Positions 51,155 to 60,683 of a DNA stretch of 64,000 nucleotides are shown piece by piece. Position 1 is the first letter of the stretch; each line of letters begins with the position of its first letter. Position numbers and translations under genes: made by a program. The notes under the pieces were generated by a model that did no database searches, was not told where the DNA came from, and saw only the letters and a program-made list of their open reading frames with translations. The DNA comes from BRH-c54 sp965284565. GTDB taxonomy: Bacteria > Bacteroidota > Bacteroidia > Flavobacteriales_E > Vicingaceae. The stretch covers positions 2,790,001 through 2,854,000 of the forward strand of contig OZ260100.1 of NCBI GenBank assembly GCA_965284565.1. The letters are read 5' to 3'.

Positions 51155-51733
51155 TCAATTCATTCTTTCAAAAGTATCCATCAAATTATTTAGATTGTTA
51201 ATGTCTTCTGGATTTTCTGCTTCAAAATTACCTTTTTCAAGTCCTTCTCTTAAATCTTTAATCAATTTAGCCTTAACTTCCTGTTGTTTTTTGTTAAATT
51301 CTAAGCTGTCTTGAGCATTTAAAGGTCGACCAAATTGGTCTGTCCAAATCTGTGTTCGGGGAGGAAAAGCTCCACTTACTGAATTGCTTCTTTTTATTTC
51401 AATAATATTTACTTCAAAATCATTCTCAAGAATAAAATATCCGCTAAATGTTACTAAGTTACTATCTTTATTAAAAGCTTTATGAGTATGTTTGATTACA
51501 TAACTTTCACTTCCAGGAATTTTTTCTCCATTTATAGAACTGTGGCTCTGAGAAAATTCTGAAAATGATATTGATTCGTAACTATCAGGATAAATTGCAT
51601 ACTTCTTTATCCAATCTGACACACCTTTTTGTACTTTTTTGTGAGTTTTATCAAATTCTTTTTGTTCTTCTTCGGACACTAAAATCCCACAACCAAAAAG
51701 TGTTAAAAGTGTAAAGAGTGTTAGTAGTCTCAT
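51155..51733 (-). CDS. Hypothetical lipoprotein
   Basis: 192 residues with a lipoprotein signal (MRLLTLFTLLTLFGCGILVS, lipid-Cys at residue 15). The mature part includes KKYAIYPDSYESISFSEFSQSHSS, then a beta-rich middle (YVIKHTHKAFNKDSNLVTFSGYFILENDFEVNIIEIK) and a charged helical C-terminus. Similar lipoproteins occur in Flavobacteriales but no function is known to me. Convergent with the YjjG-like gene, 8 bp apart. Confidence 0.65.
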   Translation of the reverse strand: MRLLTLFTLLTLFGCGILVSEEEQKEFDKTHKKVQKGVSDWIKKYAIYPDSYESISFSEFSQSHSSINGEKIPGSESYVIKHTHKAFNKDSNLVTFSGYFILENDFEVNIIEIKRSNSVSGAFPPRTQIWTDQFGRPLNAQDSLEFNKKQQEVKAKLIKDLREGLEKGNFEAENPEDINNLNNLMDTFERMN

Positions 51734-51769
51734 TGTTGTTTTTTTAAGTCTTATTTATCAAATATAAAA

Positions 51770-51807
51770 AAAACCATTAAATAAGTTGACACTTACTTAA
51801 TGGTTTT
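51770..51807 (-). terminator. Intrinsic terminator after clpC
   Basis: AAAACCATTAA..AAGT pairs with ACTTAC-TTAATGGTTTT around a TGAC loop, 21 bp beyond the clpC stop. Confidence 0.75.
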
Positions 51808-51828
51808 CAATAAATAGTTTTACTGTTA

Positions 51829-54387
51829 TTATTTTTCTGCGTCTTTTTCTGAATTAGTATCAGCTTTTTTAGACTTTTCTTTAACAACAGTCATTACTAA
51901 CTCTTTAGTAACTTTATCCAACTCTATTTTAATAGTATCTCCCTCTTTAATTTTTGATTGAATGATTTCTTCAGCCAAAGGATCTTCCAAGTATTTTTGG
52001 ATAGCTCTCTTTAAAGGTCTTGCTCCATAAGCGGCATCGTATCCTTTATCGGCAATAAAATCTTTAGCATCATTGGCTAAATCAATTTTATATCCCAATC
52101 CTTCAATACGTTTGTATAAGCTTTCTAATTCAATATCAATAATTTTGAAAATATCATCTTTTGATAAAGAATTGAATATAACAACATCATCAATTCTATT
52201 AAGGAATTCAGGAGCAAAAGCTTTTTTCAAAGCATTTTGAATTACGCTTGCCGAATGTTCATCAGAACTTTCTTTTTTAGCTGAAGTTGCAAAACCAACT
52301 CCCTGACCAAAATCTTTTAACTGACGAGCTCCAATATTGGATGTCATAATAATAATGGTGTTTTTAAAATTGATTTTTCTTCCTAAGCTATCTGTTAAAA
52401 TACCATCATCTAATGCTTGTAACAATAAGTTGAATACATCAGGGTGAGCTTTTTCAATTTCATCAAGCAATATGATAGAGTAGGGCTTTCTTCTTACTTT
52501 TTCAGTAAGCTGACCACCTTCTTCGTAACCAACATATCCTGGAGGAGCACCAACCAAACGAGATACAGCGAATTTTTCCATGTATTCACTCATGTCAATT
52601 CTAATTAGTGCATCTTCGCTATCGAATAAATACCTAGCTAATACTTTAGCCAATTGCGTTTTACCGACACCTGTTGGTCCTAAAAAGATAAAACTACCAA
52701 TAGGTTTGTTTGGATCTTTAAGTCCCGCTCTGTTTCTTTGTATGGCTTTAACCACTTTTTTAATGGCATCATTTTGTCCGATAACTTTATCATGTATTTC
52801 ATCAAACATTTTAAATAAACGATCACCTTCTGCCTGAGCAATACGCTGAACAGGCACACCAGACATCATAGATACCACTTCTGCAACACTTTCTTCCGAA
52901 ACGGTTTCTTTGTTGTTTTTAGTTTCCTCTTCCCAAGCAGTTTTAGCATCATCCAACTCTTTTAAAAGCGTTCTTTCGGTATCTCTTAATTGAGCTGCTT
53001 CTTCATACTTCTGGCTTTTAACCACATGGCTTTTCTTTGCCTTAATTTCATCAATTTTTTTCTCAATTTCGATGATATTTTTAGGTACTTTAATATTGGT
53101 AATATGTACACGAGAACCTGCTTCATCTAATGCGTCAATAGCTTTGTCTGGCAAGTGTCTATCGGTAATATACCTATCTGTTAAGGTTACACAAGCTTTT
53201 ATAGCTTCATCTGTGTAAACAACATTATGATGGTCTTCGTATTTTTCTTTAATATTATCAAGTATCTGCATCGTTTCTTCAACTGTAGCAGGGTCAATAA
53301 CTACTTTTTGAAACCTTCTTTCTAAAGCACCATCTTTTTCTATGTATTGTCTATACTCATCAAGGGTTGTGGCACCAATACATTGAAGCTCTCCTCTAGC
53401 TAAGGCAGGTTTAAACATATTAGAAGCATCTAACGAACCTGTAGCTCCTCCAGCTCCAATAATAGTATGAATTTCGTCAATAAATAGAATGATGTCTGGA
53501 GATTTCTCCAACTCATTCATTACTGCTTTCATACGTTCTTCAAACTGACCTCTGTATTTTGTTCCTGCTACCAAAGAAGCTAAGTCTAAGGTTACAATTC
53601 TTTTGTTGAACAATACTCTAGATACTTTCTTTTGAACTATGCGCAAAGCCAATCCTTCTGCAATAGCAGATTTACCCACACCAGGTTCTCCAATTAAAAT
53701 AGGATTGTTCTTTTTTCTTCTACTTAAGATTTGAGAAACACGTTCTATTTCTTTTTCACGACCAACAATAGGATCTAGTTTGCTATCTTCGGCATATTTA
53801 GTTAAATCTCTACCAAAATTATCTAATACTGGTGTTTTTGATTTGCTTTCAGAACCTTTTGAAGGACCTCCGCCCATAAAACCTTTTCCGCTGTCATCAT
53901 CGTCATCAGATGAAGCTCCCGGAAATTCTGATTTTGGGTTAAAATCTTCTGATGAGTTTAATATCATAATTTCTTCTTTTACTTTATCGTAATTAACATC
54001 AAACTGCTGTAGTGTTTGTGTGGCAACATTGTCTTGGTCTTTTAAGATAGATAATAACAAATGTTCTGTACCAATAACATTACTTTTAAACAATTTAGCT
54101 TCCAAATAAGTTATTTTTAATACTTTTTCAGCTTGTTTTACCAATGGAATATTTAGCATTTGACTAGGAATTCCTGATCCCGCTTTAGTTGAAAGTTCAA
54201 TTTGTGCTCTCAAATCTTTTGAGTTTATGCCTAATGATTCAAGAATTTTTACTGCCAACCCGTTGCCTTCACGAATAATTCCTAACAACAAATGTTCGAC
54301 TCCTATATAGTCGTGACCTAACCTTAGGGCTTCTTCTTTACTATAAGAGATAACATCTTTTACCTTTGATGAGAAATTTGCATCCAT
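51829..54387 (-). CDS. clpC: ATP-dependent Clp protease ATPase subunit ClpC
   Basis: 852 residues. Two Clp N-terminal repeats (~1-145; FSSKVKDVISYSKEEALRLGHDYIGVEHLLLGIIREG), AAA domain 1 with Walker A GEPGVGKSA and Walker B LFIDEIH, a UVR-like coiled coil (KYEEAAQLRD, ~440), AAA domain 2 with GPTGVGKTQ and the C-terminal D2-small domain. It unfolds substrates for ClpP and helps in heat and general stress response. A Gly-rich linker (~155-180) is specific to this branch. Divergent from gyrA. Confidence 0.95.
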   Translation of the reverse strand: MDANFSSKVKDVISYSKEEALRLGHDYIGVEHLLLGIIREGNGLAVKILESLGINSKDLRAQIELSTKAGSGIPSQMLNIPLVKQAEKVLKITYLEAKLFKSNVIGTEHLLLSILKDQDNVATQTLQQFDVNYDKVKEEIMILNSSEDFNPKSEFPGASSDDDDDSGKGFMGGGPSKGSESKSKTPVLDNFGRDLTKYAEDSKLDPIVGREKEIERVSQILSRRKKNNPILIGEPGVGKSAIAEGLALRIVQKKVSRVLFNKRIVTLDLASLVAGTKYRGQFEERMKAVMNELEKSPDIILFIDEIHTIIGAGGATGSLDASNMFKPALARGELQCIGATTLDEYRQYIEKDGALERRFQKVVIDPATVEETMQILDNIKEKYEDHHNVVYTDEAIKACVTLTDRYITDRHLPDKAIDALDEAGSRVHITNIKVPKNIIEIEKKIDEIKAKKSHVVKSQKYEEAAQLRDTERTLLKELDDAKTAWEEETKNNKETVSEESVAEVVSMMSGVPVQRIAQAEGDRLFKMFDEIHDKVIGQNDAIKKVVKAIQRNRAGLKDPNKPIGSFIFLGPTGVGKTQLAKVLARYLFDSEDALIRIDMSEYMEKFAVSRLVGAPPGYVGYEEGGQLTEKVRRKPYSIILLDEIEKAHPDVFNLLLQALDDGILTDSLGRKINFKNTIIIMTSNIGARQLKDFGQGVGFATSAKKESSDEHSASVIQNALKKAFAPEFLNRIDDVVIFNSLSKDDIFKIIDIELESLYKRIEGLGYKIDLANDAKDFIADKGYDAAYGARPLKRAIQKYLEDPLAEEIIQSKIKEGDTIKIELDKVTKELVMTVVKEKSKKADTNSEKDAEK

Positions 54388-54523
54388 ATACTTTCTATTA
54401 TTATTTACACCCTAAAATTAGGATTAATTCAAGTAAGTCAAAAATAAATATATACTAATATCTATTAAAAATATATAACGTGTCTTTTTCAACAGAATTT
54501 TGTTAGTAAATAAGCGTTAAAAA

Positions 54524-54556
54524 TTTGTCTTTAAAAAAGGCTTATTAGTACTTTCG
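54524..54556 (+). promoter_or_regulatory. Probable gyrA promoter
   Basis: TTTG at 54524-54527, then 21 bp and TACTTTCG at 54549-54556, one mismatch from the TAnnTTTG -7 box. The start codon of gyrA is 39 bp downstream. Confidence 0.45.
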
Positions 54557-54594
54557 GGAGTTCAAAAAATCAGTACTAATTAAAATGTAAATAC

Positions 54595-57141
54595 ATGACA
54601 GAAGGCGAAAAAATTATTCCGATTAATATAGAGAAAGAAATGAAATCTGCCTACATTGATTATTCAATGTCGGTTATTGTGTCCAGAGCTCTTCCTGATG
54701 TGAGAGATGGTTTAAAACCTGTTCACAGAAGAATTCTATTTGGAATGATGGAATTGGGCGTTAGATCAAATGGCGCTCATAAAAAATCAGCCAGAATTGT
54801 AGGTGAGGTTCTAGGTAAGTATCACCCACATGGTGACACTGCGGTTTATGATTCTATGGTTCGTATGGCACAAGAATGGTCATTACGATATAGATTAGTT
54901 GACGGACAAGGTAACTTTGGTTCTGTTGATGGAGATAGCCCCGCTGCAATGCGTTATACTGAAGCTAGATTACAAAAGATAGCTGAAGAAATGTTGGCTG
55001 ACATAGATAAAGAAACAGTTGATTTTAGCTTAAACTTTGATGATACACTTCAAGAGCCAACAGTATTACCAACAAGAATTCCTGCTTTATTGTTAAATGG
55101 TGCTTCTGGTATTGCTGTAGGTATGGCAACAAATATGGCTCCCCATAATTTAACAGAAGTTATAGATGGAATTATAGCTTATATCGATAATAGAGAAATA
55201 GATATAGATGGTTTAATGGAACACGTAAAAGCACCTGACTTTCCTACAGGTGGTATTATTTATGGTTACCAAGGAGTAAAAGATGCTTTCCATACAGGTA
55301 AAGGGCGTATTGTAATGCGTGCAAAAACTGAGCTGGAAGAAACAGATTCAGGAAGGTTTAGAATTGTTGTAAACGAAATTCCTTATCAAGTTAATAAAGC
55401 TGACATGATTAAAAAAACAGCTGATTTGGTTAACGATAAGAAAATTGATGGTATTTCTGATATTAGAGATGAGTCTGATAGAAATGGGATGAGAATAGTG
55501 TATGAACTTAAAAGAGAAGCTATTCCGAATGTTGTTCTAAACAATTTGTTTAAGCAAACAGGCTTGCAAACTTCTTTTAGTGTAAACAATATTGCGTTAG
55601 TAAAAGGAAGACCAGTTGTTTTAAATTTAAAAGATATTATTGTTGAATTTGTTGAGTTTAGACATGAAGTAGTTGTTAGAAGAACTACCTACGAACTAAG
55701 AAAAGCAGAAGAAAGAGCACATATCTTAGAAGGGTTAATTATTGCGTCAGATAACATTGATGAAGTAATTAAAATAATCAGAGCATCTTCTAGTCCTGAT
55801 GAAGCTCGTGAAAATTTAATGGAAAGATTTAAATTATCAGACATTCAGTCTAGAGCAATAGTTGAAATGAGGTTACGTCAGTTAACCGGACTAGAGCAAG
55901 ATAAATTAAGATCTGAGTACGAAAGTATTATGGCTTTAATTACTGATTTAAAAGACATTTTAGCTAACGAAGACAGAAGAATGCAAATCATTAAAGATGA
56001 ATTGTTAGAAGTAAAAGCTAAATATGGCGATGAAAGAAGAAGTTTAATAGAATATGCTGGCGGAGACTTCAGCATTGAAGACATGATTCCTGATGAAACA
56101 GTTGTAGTTACTATTTCTCACTTAGGATACATCAAAAGAACTTCTCTATCTGAATACAAATTACAGAATAGAGGAGGAGTAGGAGCTAAAGGTTCTGCTA
56201 CCAGAGATGAAGATTTCTTAGAAAATCTTTTTGTTGCTACAACACATAATTACTTGTTAGTATTTACCGAAAAAGGTAAGTGTTATTGGATGAGAGTTTT
56301 TGAAATTCCTGAAGGAACGAAACAATCTAAAGGTAGAGCAATACAAAATCTAATAAACATTGAAACTGACGACAAAGTGTTGGCTTATATTAATGTTAAG
56401 GACTTGAAAGATGAAGAGTATATTAACAACAACTTCATCATTATGTGTACTGAAAAAGGTGTGGTTAAGAAAACTACCTTAGAGGCTTACTCAAGACCAA
56501 GAGTAAATGGAATTAATGCCATTACTATTAGAGAAGGAGATAGATTATTAGAAGCTAAGTTAACAAGTGGTTCTGATGAGATTTTATTAGCATTAAAATC
56601 AGGTAAAGCAATTCGTTTTAACGAATCTACTACCAGACCTATGGGTAGAAATGCATCTGGAGTTAGAGGTATTAGATTAGCCAATGAAAAAGATGCTGTA
56701 ATTGGAATGATAGCGATTAATGATAGCAGTAGAAACATCTTAGTAGTTTCTGAAAATGGTTATGGAAAACGTTCTGAATTAGAAGACTACAGAGTAACCA
56801 ATAGAGGTGGTAAAGGTGTTAAAACCATTAATATCACTGATAAAACAGGTGGTTTAATTGCTATGAAAGATGTTTCAGACAATGATGACTTAATGATTAT
56901 TAATAAATCGGGATTAGTTATTCGTTTGGCGGTTGAATCGTTAAGAGTGATGGGTAGAGCAACTCAAGGTGTGAGGTTAATCAACTTAAAAGGAAGTGAT
57001 AGCATTGCAGCTGTTGCAAGAGTTGAGAAAACTGAAGATGAAGAAGAAATAATACTTAATGAAATAGAAAATCAAGATACTCCTATAGACGATGTAGAGA
57101 CAGACAATGGCAAGGATGTTGATACCGATGAGGAAGTATAA
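54595..57141 (+). CDS. gyrA: DNA gyrase subunit A
   Basis: 848 residues. Breakage-reunion domain with the catalytic tyrosine Y121 in AAMRYTEARL; quinolone region GKYHPHGDTAVYDSMVRMAQ with Thr82 at the E. coli Ser83 position and Asp86 at the Asp87 position (Thr is the natural residue in several susceptible species, so resistance cannot be inferred). C-terminal beta-pinwheel with GyrA-box-like QNRGGVGAKG (~520) and repeats, plus an acidic tail. It introduces negative supercoils with GyrB, not in the window. It is followed 24 bp later by a TPR protein gene. Confidence 0.97.
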   Translation: MTEGEKIIPINIEKEMKSAYIDYSMSVIVSRALPDVRDGLKPVHRRILFGMMELGVRSNGAHKKSARIVGEVLGKYHPHGDTAVYDSMVRMAQEWSLRYRLVDGQGNFGSVDGDSPAAMRYTEARLQKIAEEMLADIDKETVDFSLNFDDTLQEPTVLPTRIPALLLNGASGIAVGMATNMAPHNLTEVIDGIIAYIDNREIDIDGLMEHVKAPDFPTGGIIYGYQGVKDAFHTGKGRIVMRAKTELEETDSGRFRIVVNEIPYQVNKADMIKKTADLVNDKKIDGISDIRDESDRNGMRIVYELKREAIPNVVLNNLFKQTGLQTSFSVNNIALVKGRPVVLNLKDIIVEFVEFRHEVVVRRTTYELRKAEERAHILEGLIIASDNIDEVIKIIRASSSPDEARENLMERFKLSDIQSRAIVEMRLRQLTGLEQDKLRSEYESIMALITDLKDILANEDRRMQIIKDELLEVKAKYGDERRSLIEYAGGDFSIEDMIPDETVVVTISHLGYIKRTSLSEYKLQNRGGVGAKGSATRDEDFLENLFVATTHNYLLVFTEKGKCYWMRVFEIPEGTKQSKGRAIQNLINIETDDKVLAYINVKDLKDEEYINNNFIIMCTEKGVVKKTTLEAYSRPRVNGINAITIREGDRLLEAKLTSGSDEILLALKSGKAIRFNESTTRPMGRNASGVRGIRLANEKDAVIGMIAINDSSRNILVVSENGYGKRSELEDYRVTNRGGKGVKTINITDKTGGLIAMKDVSDNDDLMIINKSGLVIRLAVESLRVMGRATQGVRLINLKGSDSIAAVARVEKTEDEEEIILNEIENQDTPIDDVETDNGKDVDTDEEV

Positions 57142-57165
57142 ATAAAAACAATAAAATCTAAACAG

Positions 57166-58437
57166 ATGAAAAAAATACTGATAACAGCTGCTGTAATTTT
57201 TGGAACAACAGCAGTATTTGCTCAAAAAAACCAAGTGCAAAGTGCATACAATTATAGTAAAGCCTTTGATAGAAATGGAAAATGTTCTGAGTTACAAAAT
57301 GGTTTAGAAGCCATTAATTCAGCTATTGAAGATGAAACTACCAAAACATGGGCTAAAACATGGATGTATAGAGGAAATCTTTATTATAGTGTATTATTAC
57401 CAACTACTGATAAAAACTGTAAAGAACTTTATAAAGAAGCTTTAGATGAAGCTACAGATTCTTACCTAAAAGCTTTGGTATTAAACTTTGAAGACCCTGA
57501 ATTAAAAAAGTTAGATTTAAACAAAGAGGATGGAAGTGATGTAATGAAATTCTTTTCTGCTTTACAAAATAAAAGTAAAGTAGATGATGAGTCTTATACT
57601 GGTTTGATTTTAGGAATGAGAATGCCAGGTTTAGCAGGAGAATATGCTAATAAAGGAGTTGAAAACTTCCAAGCCAAAGATTACAAAAAAGCACAAGAAA
57701 ACTTTGGTAAATCTATGATGTTAAATCAACTTGCTGGAAAAATGGACACAGTAATGATGTTTAACACAGCACTAGCTTCTGAGTATGCTGAAGATTACGA
57801 GGCAGCAAAACAATTATATAATGCTTTAATTCAGTTAAAATATAATGTTGAGGGTAACGGGCCAAGTTTATATCAATCGCTATCTAGAATTCATAAGAAA
57901 GAAGGAGATAAAGAAAAATCTTTATCCGTTTTACAAGCAGGAAGAAAAGCTTATCCAAACAATCAAGCATTAATATTCGAAGAAATTGATTACTTCTTAC
58001 AAGCTGATAAAGCTGAAGATGCATTAACAAGCTTAAATACAGCTATTGATTTAGAACCTAACAATGCGTTTCTTTATTATGTTAGAGGTACTGTTCAAGA
58101 AAAGTTAGAAAATAAAGATGCGGCTATATTAGATTATAAAAAATCATTAGAATTAGATCCAAAACAACATGATGCTGCTTATAACTTAGGTGCTTACTAC
58201 TTTAACAAAGGTGTTGATAAAATTAATGAAGCAAACGATTTACCTTTAAGTCAGTCTAAAAAGTTTGAAACAATGAAAGCTGAAGCTAAAAAGGATTTTG
58301 AAAGTGCAATTCCTTATGTAGAAATGGCAAACAAAGCAAAACCAGAAGATGGCGATACTGCTACTATGCTAATTAAACTTTACACTCAAGTAGGTGAGTA
58401 CGAAAAAGCAAAAGAATTAAAAGCGAAATACCAATAA
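57166..58437 (+). CDS. Secreted TPR-repeat protein
   Basis: 423 residues with a signal peptide (MKKILITAAVIFGTTAVFAQ). At least six TPR-like units can be made out, for example YANKGVENFQAKDYKKAQENFGKSMML, ALASEYAEDYEAAKQLYNALI, and AFLYYVRGTVQEKLENKDAAILDYKKSLELDP. Periplasmic or outer-membrane-linked scaffold by inference. It is 24 bp downstream of gyrA and may be read from the gyrA promoter; a terminator follows. Confidence 0.82.
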   Translation: MKKILITAAVIFGTTAVFAQKNQVQSAYNYSKAFDRNGKCSELQNGLEAINSAIEDETTKTWAKTWMYRGNLYYSVLLPTTDKNCKELYKEALDEATDSYLKALVLNFEDPELKKLDLNKEDGSDVMKFFSALQNKSKVDDESYTGLILGMRMPGLAGEYANKGVENFQAKDYKKAQENFGKSMMLNQLAGKMDTVMMFNTALASEYAEDYEAAKQLYNALIQLKYNVEGNGPSLYQSLSRIHKKEGDKEKSLSVLQAGRKAYPNNQALIFEEIDYFLQADKAEDALTSLNTAIDLEPNNAFLYYVRGTVQEKLENKDAAILDYKKSLELDPKQHDAAYNLGAYYFNKGVDKINEANDLPLSQSKKFETMKAEAKKDFESAIPYVEMANKAKPEDGDTATMLIKLYTQVGEYEKAKELKAKYQ

Positions 58438-58459
58438 GCTTTAATTAATTTAATATTCT

Positions 58460-58494
58460 AAAAAGAGGTTGTTTTTTTTAAACAACCTCTTTTT
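58460..58494 (+). terminator. Intrinsic terminator after the TPR gene
   Basis: AAAAAGAGGTTGTTT and AAACAACCTCTTTT form a perfect hairpin with a T-rich loop; the T-run continues after it. Confidence 0.88.
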
Positions 58495-58540
58495 GTTTTT
58501 AATCACTTCAAGTATTCCGAAGTGTTCTTCATTACTTTAC

Positions 58541-58610
58541 TGTCATATCGATCGAAATTTTACAAGTTGAGGAACGAAGCTTAGTAAAATGAAGCCAGAG
58601 ATATCTTGTT
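58541..58610 (+). repeat. 70 bp dispersed direct repeat, copy 1
   Basis: Begins TGTCATATCGATCGAAATTT and ends ATATCTTGTT; matches 58756-58825 at 68 of 70 positions. Also preceded in both copies by CAAGTATTCC. It contains no open frame. Confidence 0.9.
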
Positions 58611-58755
58611 GGTTAAGCAACACAGATTTTAATAAGATTTATAGGTCAATGAATAAGAAGATATTTCGACTGCATTTTTCTATCCCTTATACTTCGGAAT
58701 GAAAAATATTGCTCAATATGACAGTCTCATCTAGCTCCCAAGTATTCCCCATCAT

Positions 58756-58825
58756 TGTCATATCGATCGAAATTTTACAAGTTGAGGAACGAAACTTAGT
58801 AAAATGAAGCTAGAGATATCTTGTT
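58756..58825 (+). repeat. 70 bp dispersed direct repeat, copy 2
   Basis: Same orientation as copy 1, 215 bp later. The 545 bp gap between the TPR gene and the first universal stress gene is made of the terminator, these two copies and short AT-rich spacers. Confidence 0.9.
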
Positions 58826-58932
58826 TAGGAAAACTTGGTGTGTAAGATTAAGATAAACTTGTTTTTATGTTAAAATTATTTAATGCTTTAAAAATCTGAT
58901 AAAAATCATTTCTAATTATACAATAATTAATG

Positions 58933-58940
58933 TACTTTTG
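58933..58940 (+). promoter_or_regulatory. Putative -7 box for the universal stress genes
   Basis: TACTTTTG exactly fits TAnnTTTG and is 42 bp before the first start codon. No clear -33 TTTG is seen upstream. Confidence 0.4.
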
Positions 58941-58982
58941 GTTATATATAATTAACCATTAAACCTTTTAATTAAAAAGATT

Positions 58983-59804
58983 ATGAAAACAGTTCTTCTT
59001 CCAACAGATTTTTCTGCTAATTCTAAGAATGCAGTTAATTGGGCACTTCAATTTTATCAAAATGAACAAGTAAAATTCATTTTAATTCATTCTTATTTTT
59101 CACCTCAATCTGGCTCTAGTGCTGTAGTTTCTATTAATGAAATTCTAAGAAAACAAGCTGTAGAAGATTTAGAAAAATATAAAAAAGAGCTATTAGCTGC
59201 TTTCCCTGATAATAAAAATGAAATTGTTTATAAAGAAGTTTATGGAGATGTGCTTCATGCCATAAAATCTATTTCTGAAGAATTAGATACTGTAGCTGTT
59301 GTTGTTGGAGCAAAAGGAATGAGTGCTATGGAAGAAATTTTTATAGGAAGTAATACTTCAGCAGTTGTAAAAGAAGCTGATGCTCCTGTTTTTGTTATTC
59401 CTGAAAATGTGGTTTATAAAAAGACAGATAAAGTTGCTTTGGCAATAGATTTTCAAGACAACCTTAATGTTAGTGCTTTAAATCCATTAAAAGATTTATT
59501 AGTAAATAAAAATGCTGGATTACGTGTTTTTTATGTAGAAGATGAAGATGGTGATGTAGCTGAAGAACAACAAAATAAAGTAGTAGCAGATTTAGAATTA
59601 AAACTCAATCAAAAAATTGAAGTAATCAAAATAAATGAAGATGATACATTGAGTGCTGTTCAGAATTTTATTCATTCGCACCATATTGATTGTTTAGTAA
59701 CCGTAAACCGAAAAAAATCTTTCTTCGAAAGTTTATTTCACAGAAGCTTTAGCAAACAAGTTGCTCTACATACAGATACACCTTTGTTAGTATTACACGA
59801 TTAA
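58983..59804 (+). CDS. Universal stress protein, tandem UspA-like domains
   Basis: 273 residues. N-terminal UspA domain (~1-145; VLLPTDFSANSKNAVNWALQF, VVGAKGMSAMEEIFIGSNTSAVVKEADAPVFVIPE with the G-x2-G-x9-G(S/T) nucleotide loop) and a second, more diverged copy (~150-273; VALAIDFQDN). The C-terminal copy lacks the glycine loop. It may bind ATP in the first half. Cytoplasmic stress-related protein; exact role unknown. Followed 18 bp later by a paralogue, so a two-gene operon. Confidence 0.88.
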   Translation: MKTVLLPTDFSANSKNAVNWALQFYQNEQVKFILIHSYFSPQSGSSAVVSINEILRKQAVEDLEKYKKELLAAFPDNKNEIVYKEVYGDVLHAIKSISEELDTVAVVVGAKGMSAMEEIFIGSNTSAVVKEADAPVFVIPENVVYKKTDKVALAIDFQDNLNVSALNPLKDLLVNKNAGLRVFYVEDEDGDVAEEQQNKVVADLELKLNQKIEVIKINEDDTLSAVQNFIHSHHIDCLVTVNRKKSFFESLFHRSFSKQVALHTDTPLLVLHD

Positions 59805-59822
59805 TAATTAAATTCTTAATTT

Positions 59823-60656
59823 ATGATGACCATACTTTTACCTACAGACTTCTCTAAGAATGCTAAAAATGCAATTCTTTATGCATTAGAATTATATAAA
59901 AATCAGGAAGTTAATTTTATATTAATGAATGCTTTTCATCCAACACATGATGATATGGCTAACAGTATTACAGGTGGTTCATTAAATGACTTGTTAAGTC
60001 AGGCTTCTGAAAAACAATTGCAAGAATTAATTACCGAAATTAAAGCAAAACATATTAGCAATAAGCATCATTCCTTTAGTTTTAAATCTGCCTACGGTAG
60101 TTTAGTAGAAATAATTGACACTTTTGTAGATAAACATCCTATCGATTTAATAGTAATGGGAGCAAAAGGAATGAGTGCAGTAGAGAAAATTGTTTTTGGA
60201 AGTAACACTTACGCTGTTATTAAAGAAGTAGATTGCCCTGCTTTGGTAATTCCTGATAACGTTACTTTTACTCCTCCATCAAACCTTAGTATTGCTACTG
60301 ATTTTAAAGAAATTAAGAATAAAAAAATATTCTCGGTTTTACAAACTTTGTTAAACGATTATAAGCCTGAAGTTACTATGTTTAATGTAACAGAAGAAAT
60401 GAAACCCGTTGGAGCAGAAGAAAAGCAAATGGCACAATCTATTGCTAATATCCTTAATATTGATACTATTAATACTACTTATTTTAAGCATGAAGATGTA
60501 ATTTATGGAACCAAAGAATATGTTAAACAACACAATACATCTTTAATGGTATTAGTAAATAAAAAAAGAAATTTCTTTGAAGATTTATTTCATATTAGTT
60601 TTACCAAACAAATTTCTTTTCATGCCGAAATTCCATTGTTAATCTTACACGATTAA
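59823..60656 (+). CDS. Universal stress protein, paralogue of the upstream gene
   Basis: 277 residues, same two-domain arrangement: ILLPTDFSKNAKNAILYALEL, VMGAKGMSAVEKIVFGSNTYAVIKEVDCPALVIPD, then a diverged copy (~150-277). The C-terminal ends of both proteins (HAEIPLLILHD / HTDTPLLVLHD) are almost the same, so the pair arose by tandem duplication. Starts at ATG 59823 (an ATG one codon on is possible). Confidence 0.88.
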   Translation: MMTILLPTDFSKNAKNAILYALELYKNQEVNFILMNAFHPTHDDMANSITGGSLNDLLSQASEKQLQELITEIKAKHISNKHHSFSFKSAYGSLVEIIDTFVDKHPIDLIVMGAKGMSAVEKIVFGSNTYAVIKEVDCPALVIPDNVTFTPPSNLSIATDFKEIKNKKIFSVLQTLLNDYKPEVTMFNVTEEMKPVGAEEKQMAQSIANILNIDTINTTYFKHEDVIYGTKEYVKQHNTSLMVLVNKKRNFFEDLFHISFTKQISFHAEIPLLILHD

Positions 60657-60683
60657 TATAAAGCCTTGTTTTAGGCTGTAAAT

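Noticed and set aside
54595..57141. Thr82 of GyrA as a quinolone-resistance change
   Set aside because: Threonine is native at this position in several bacteria; without relatives to compare it cannot be called resistance.
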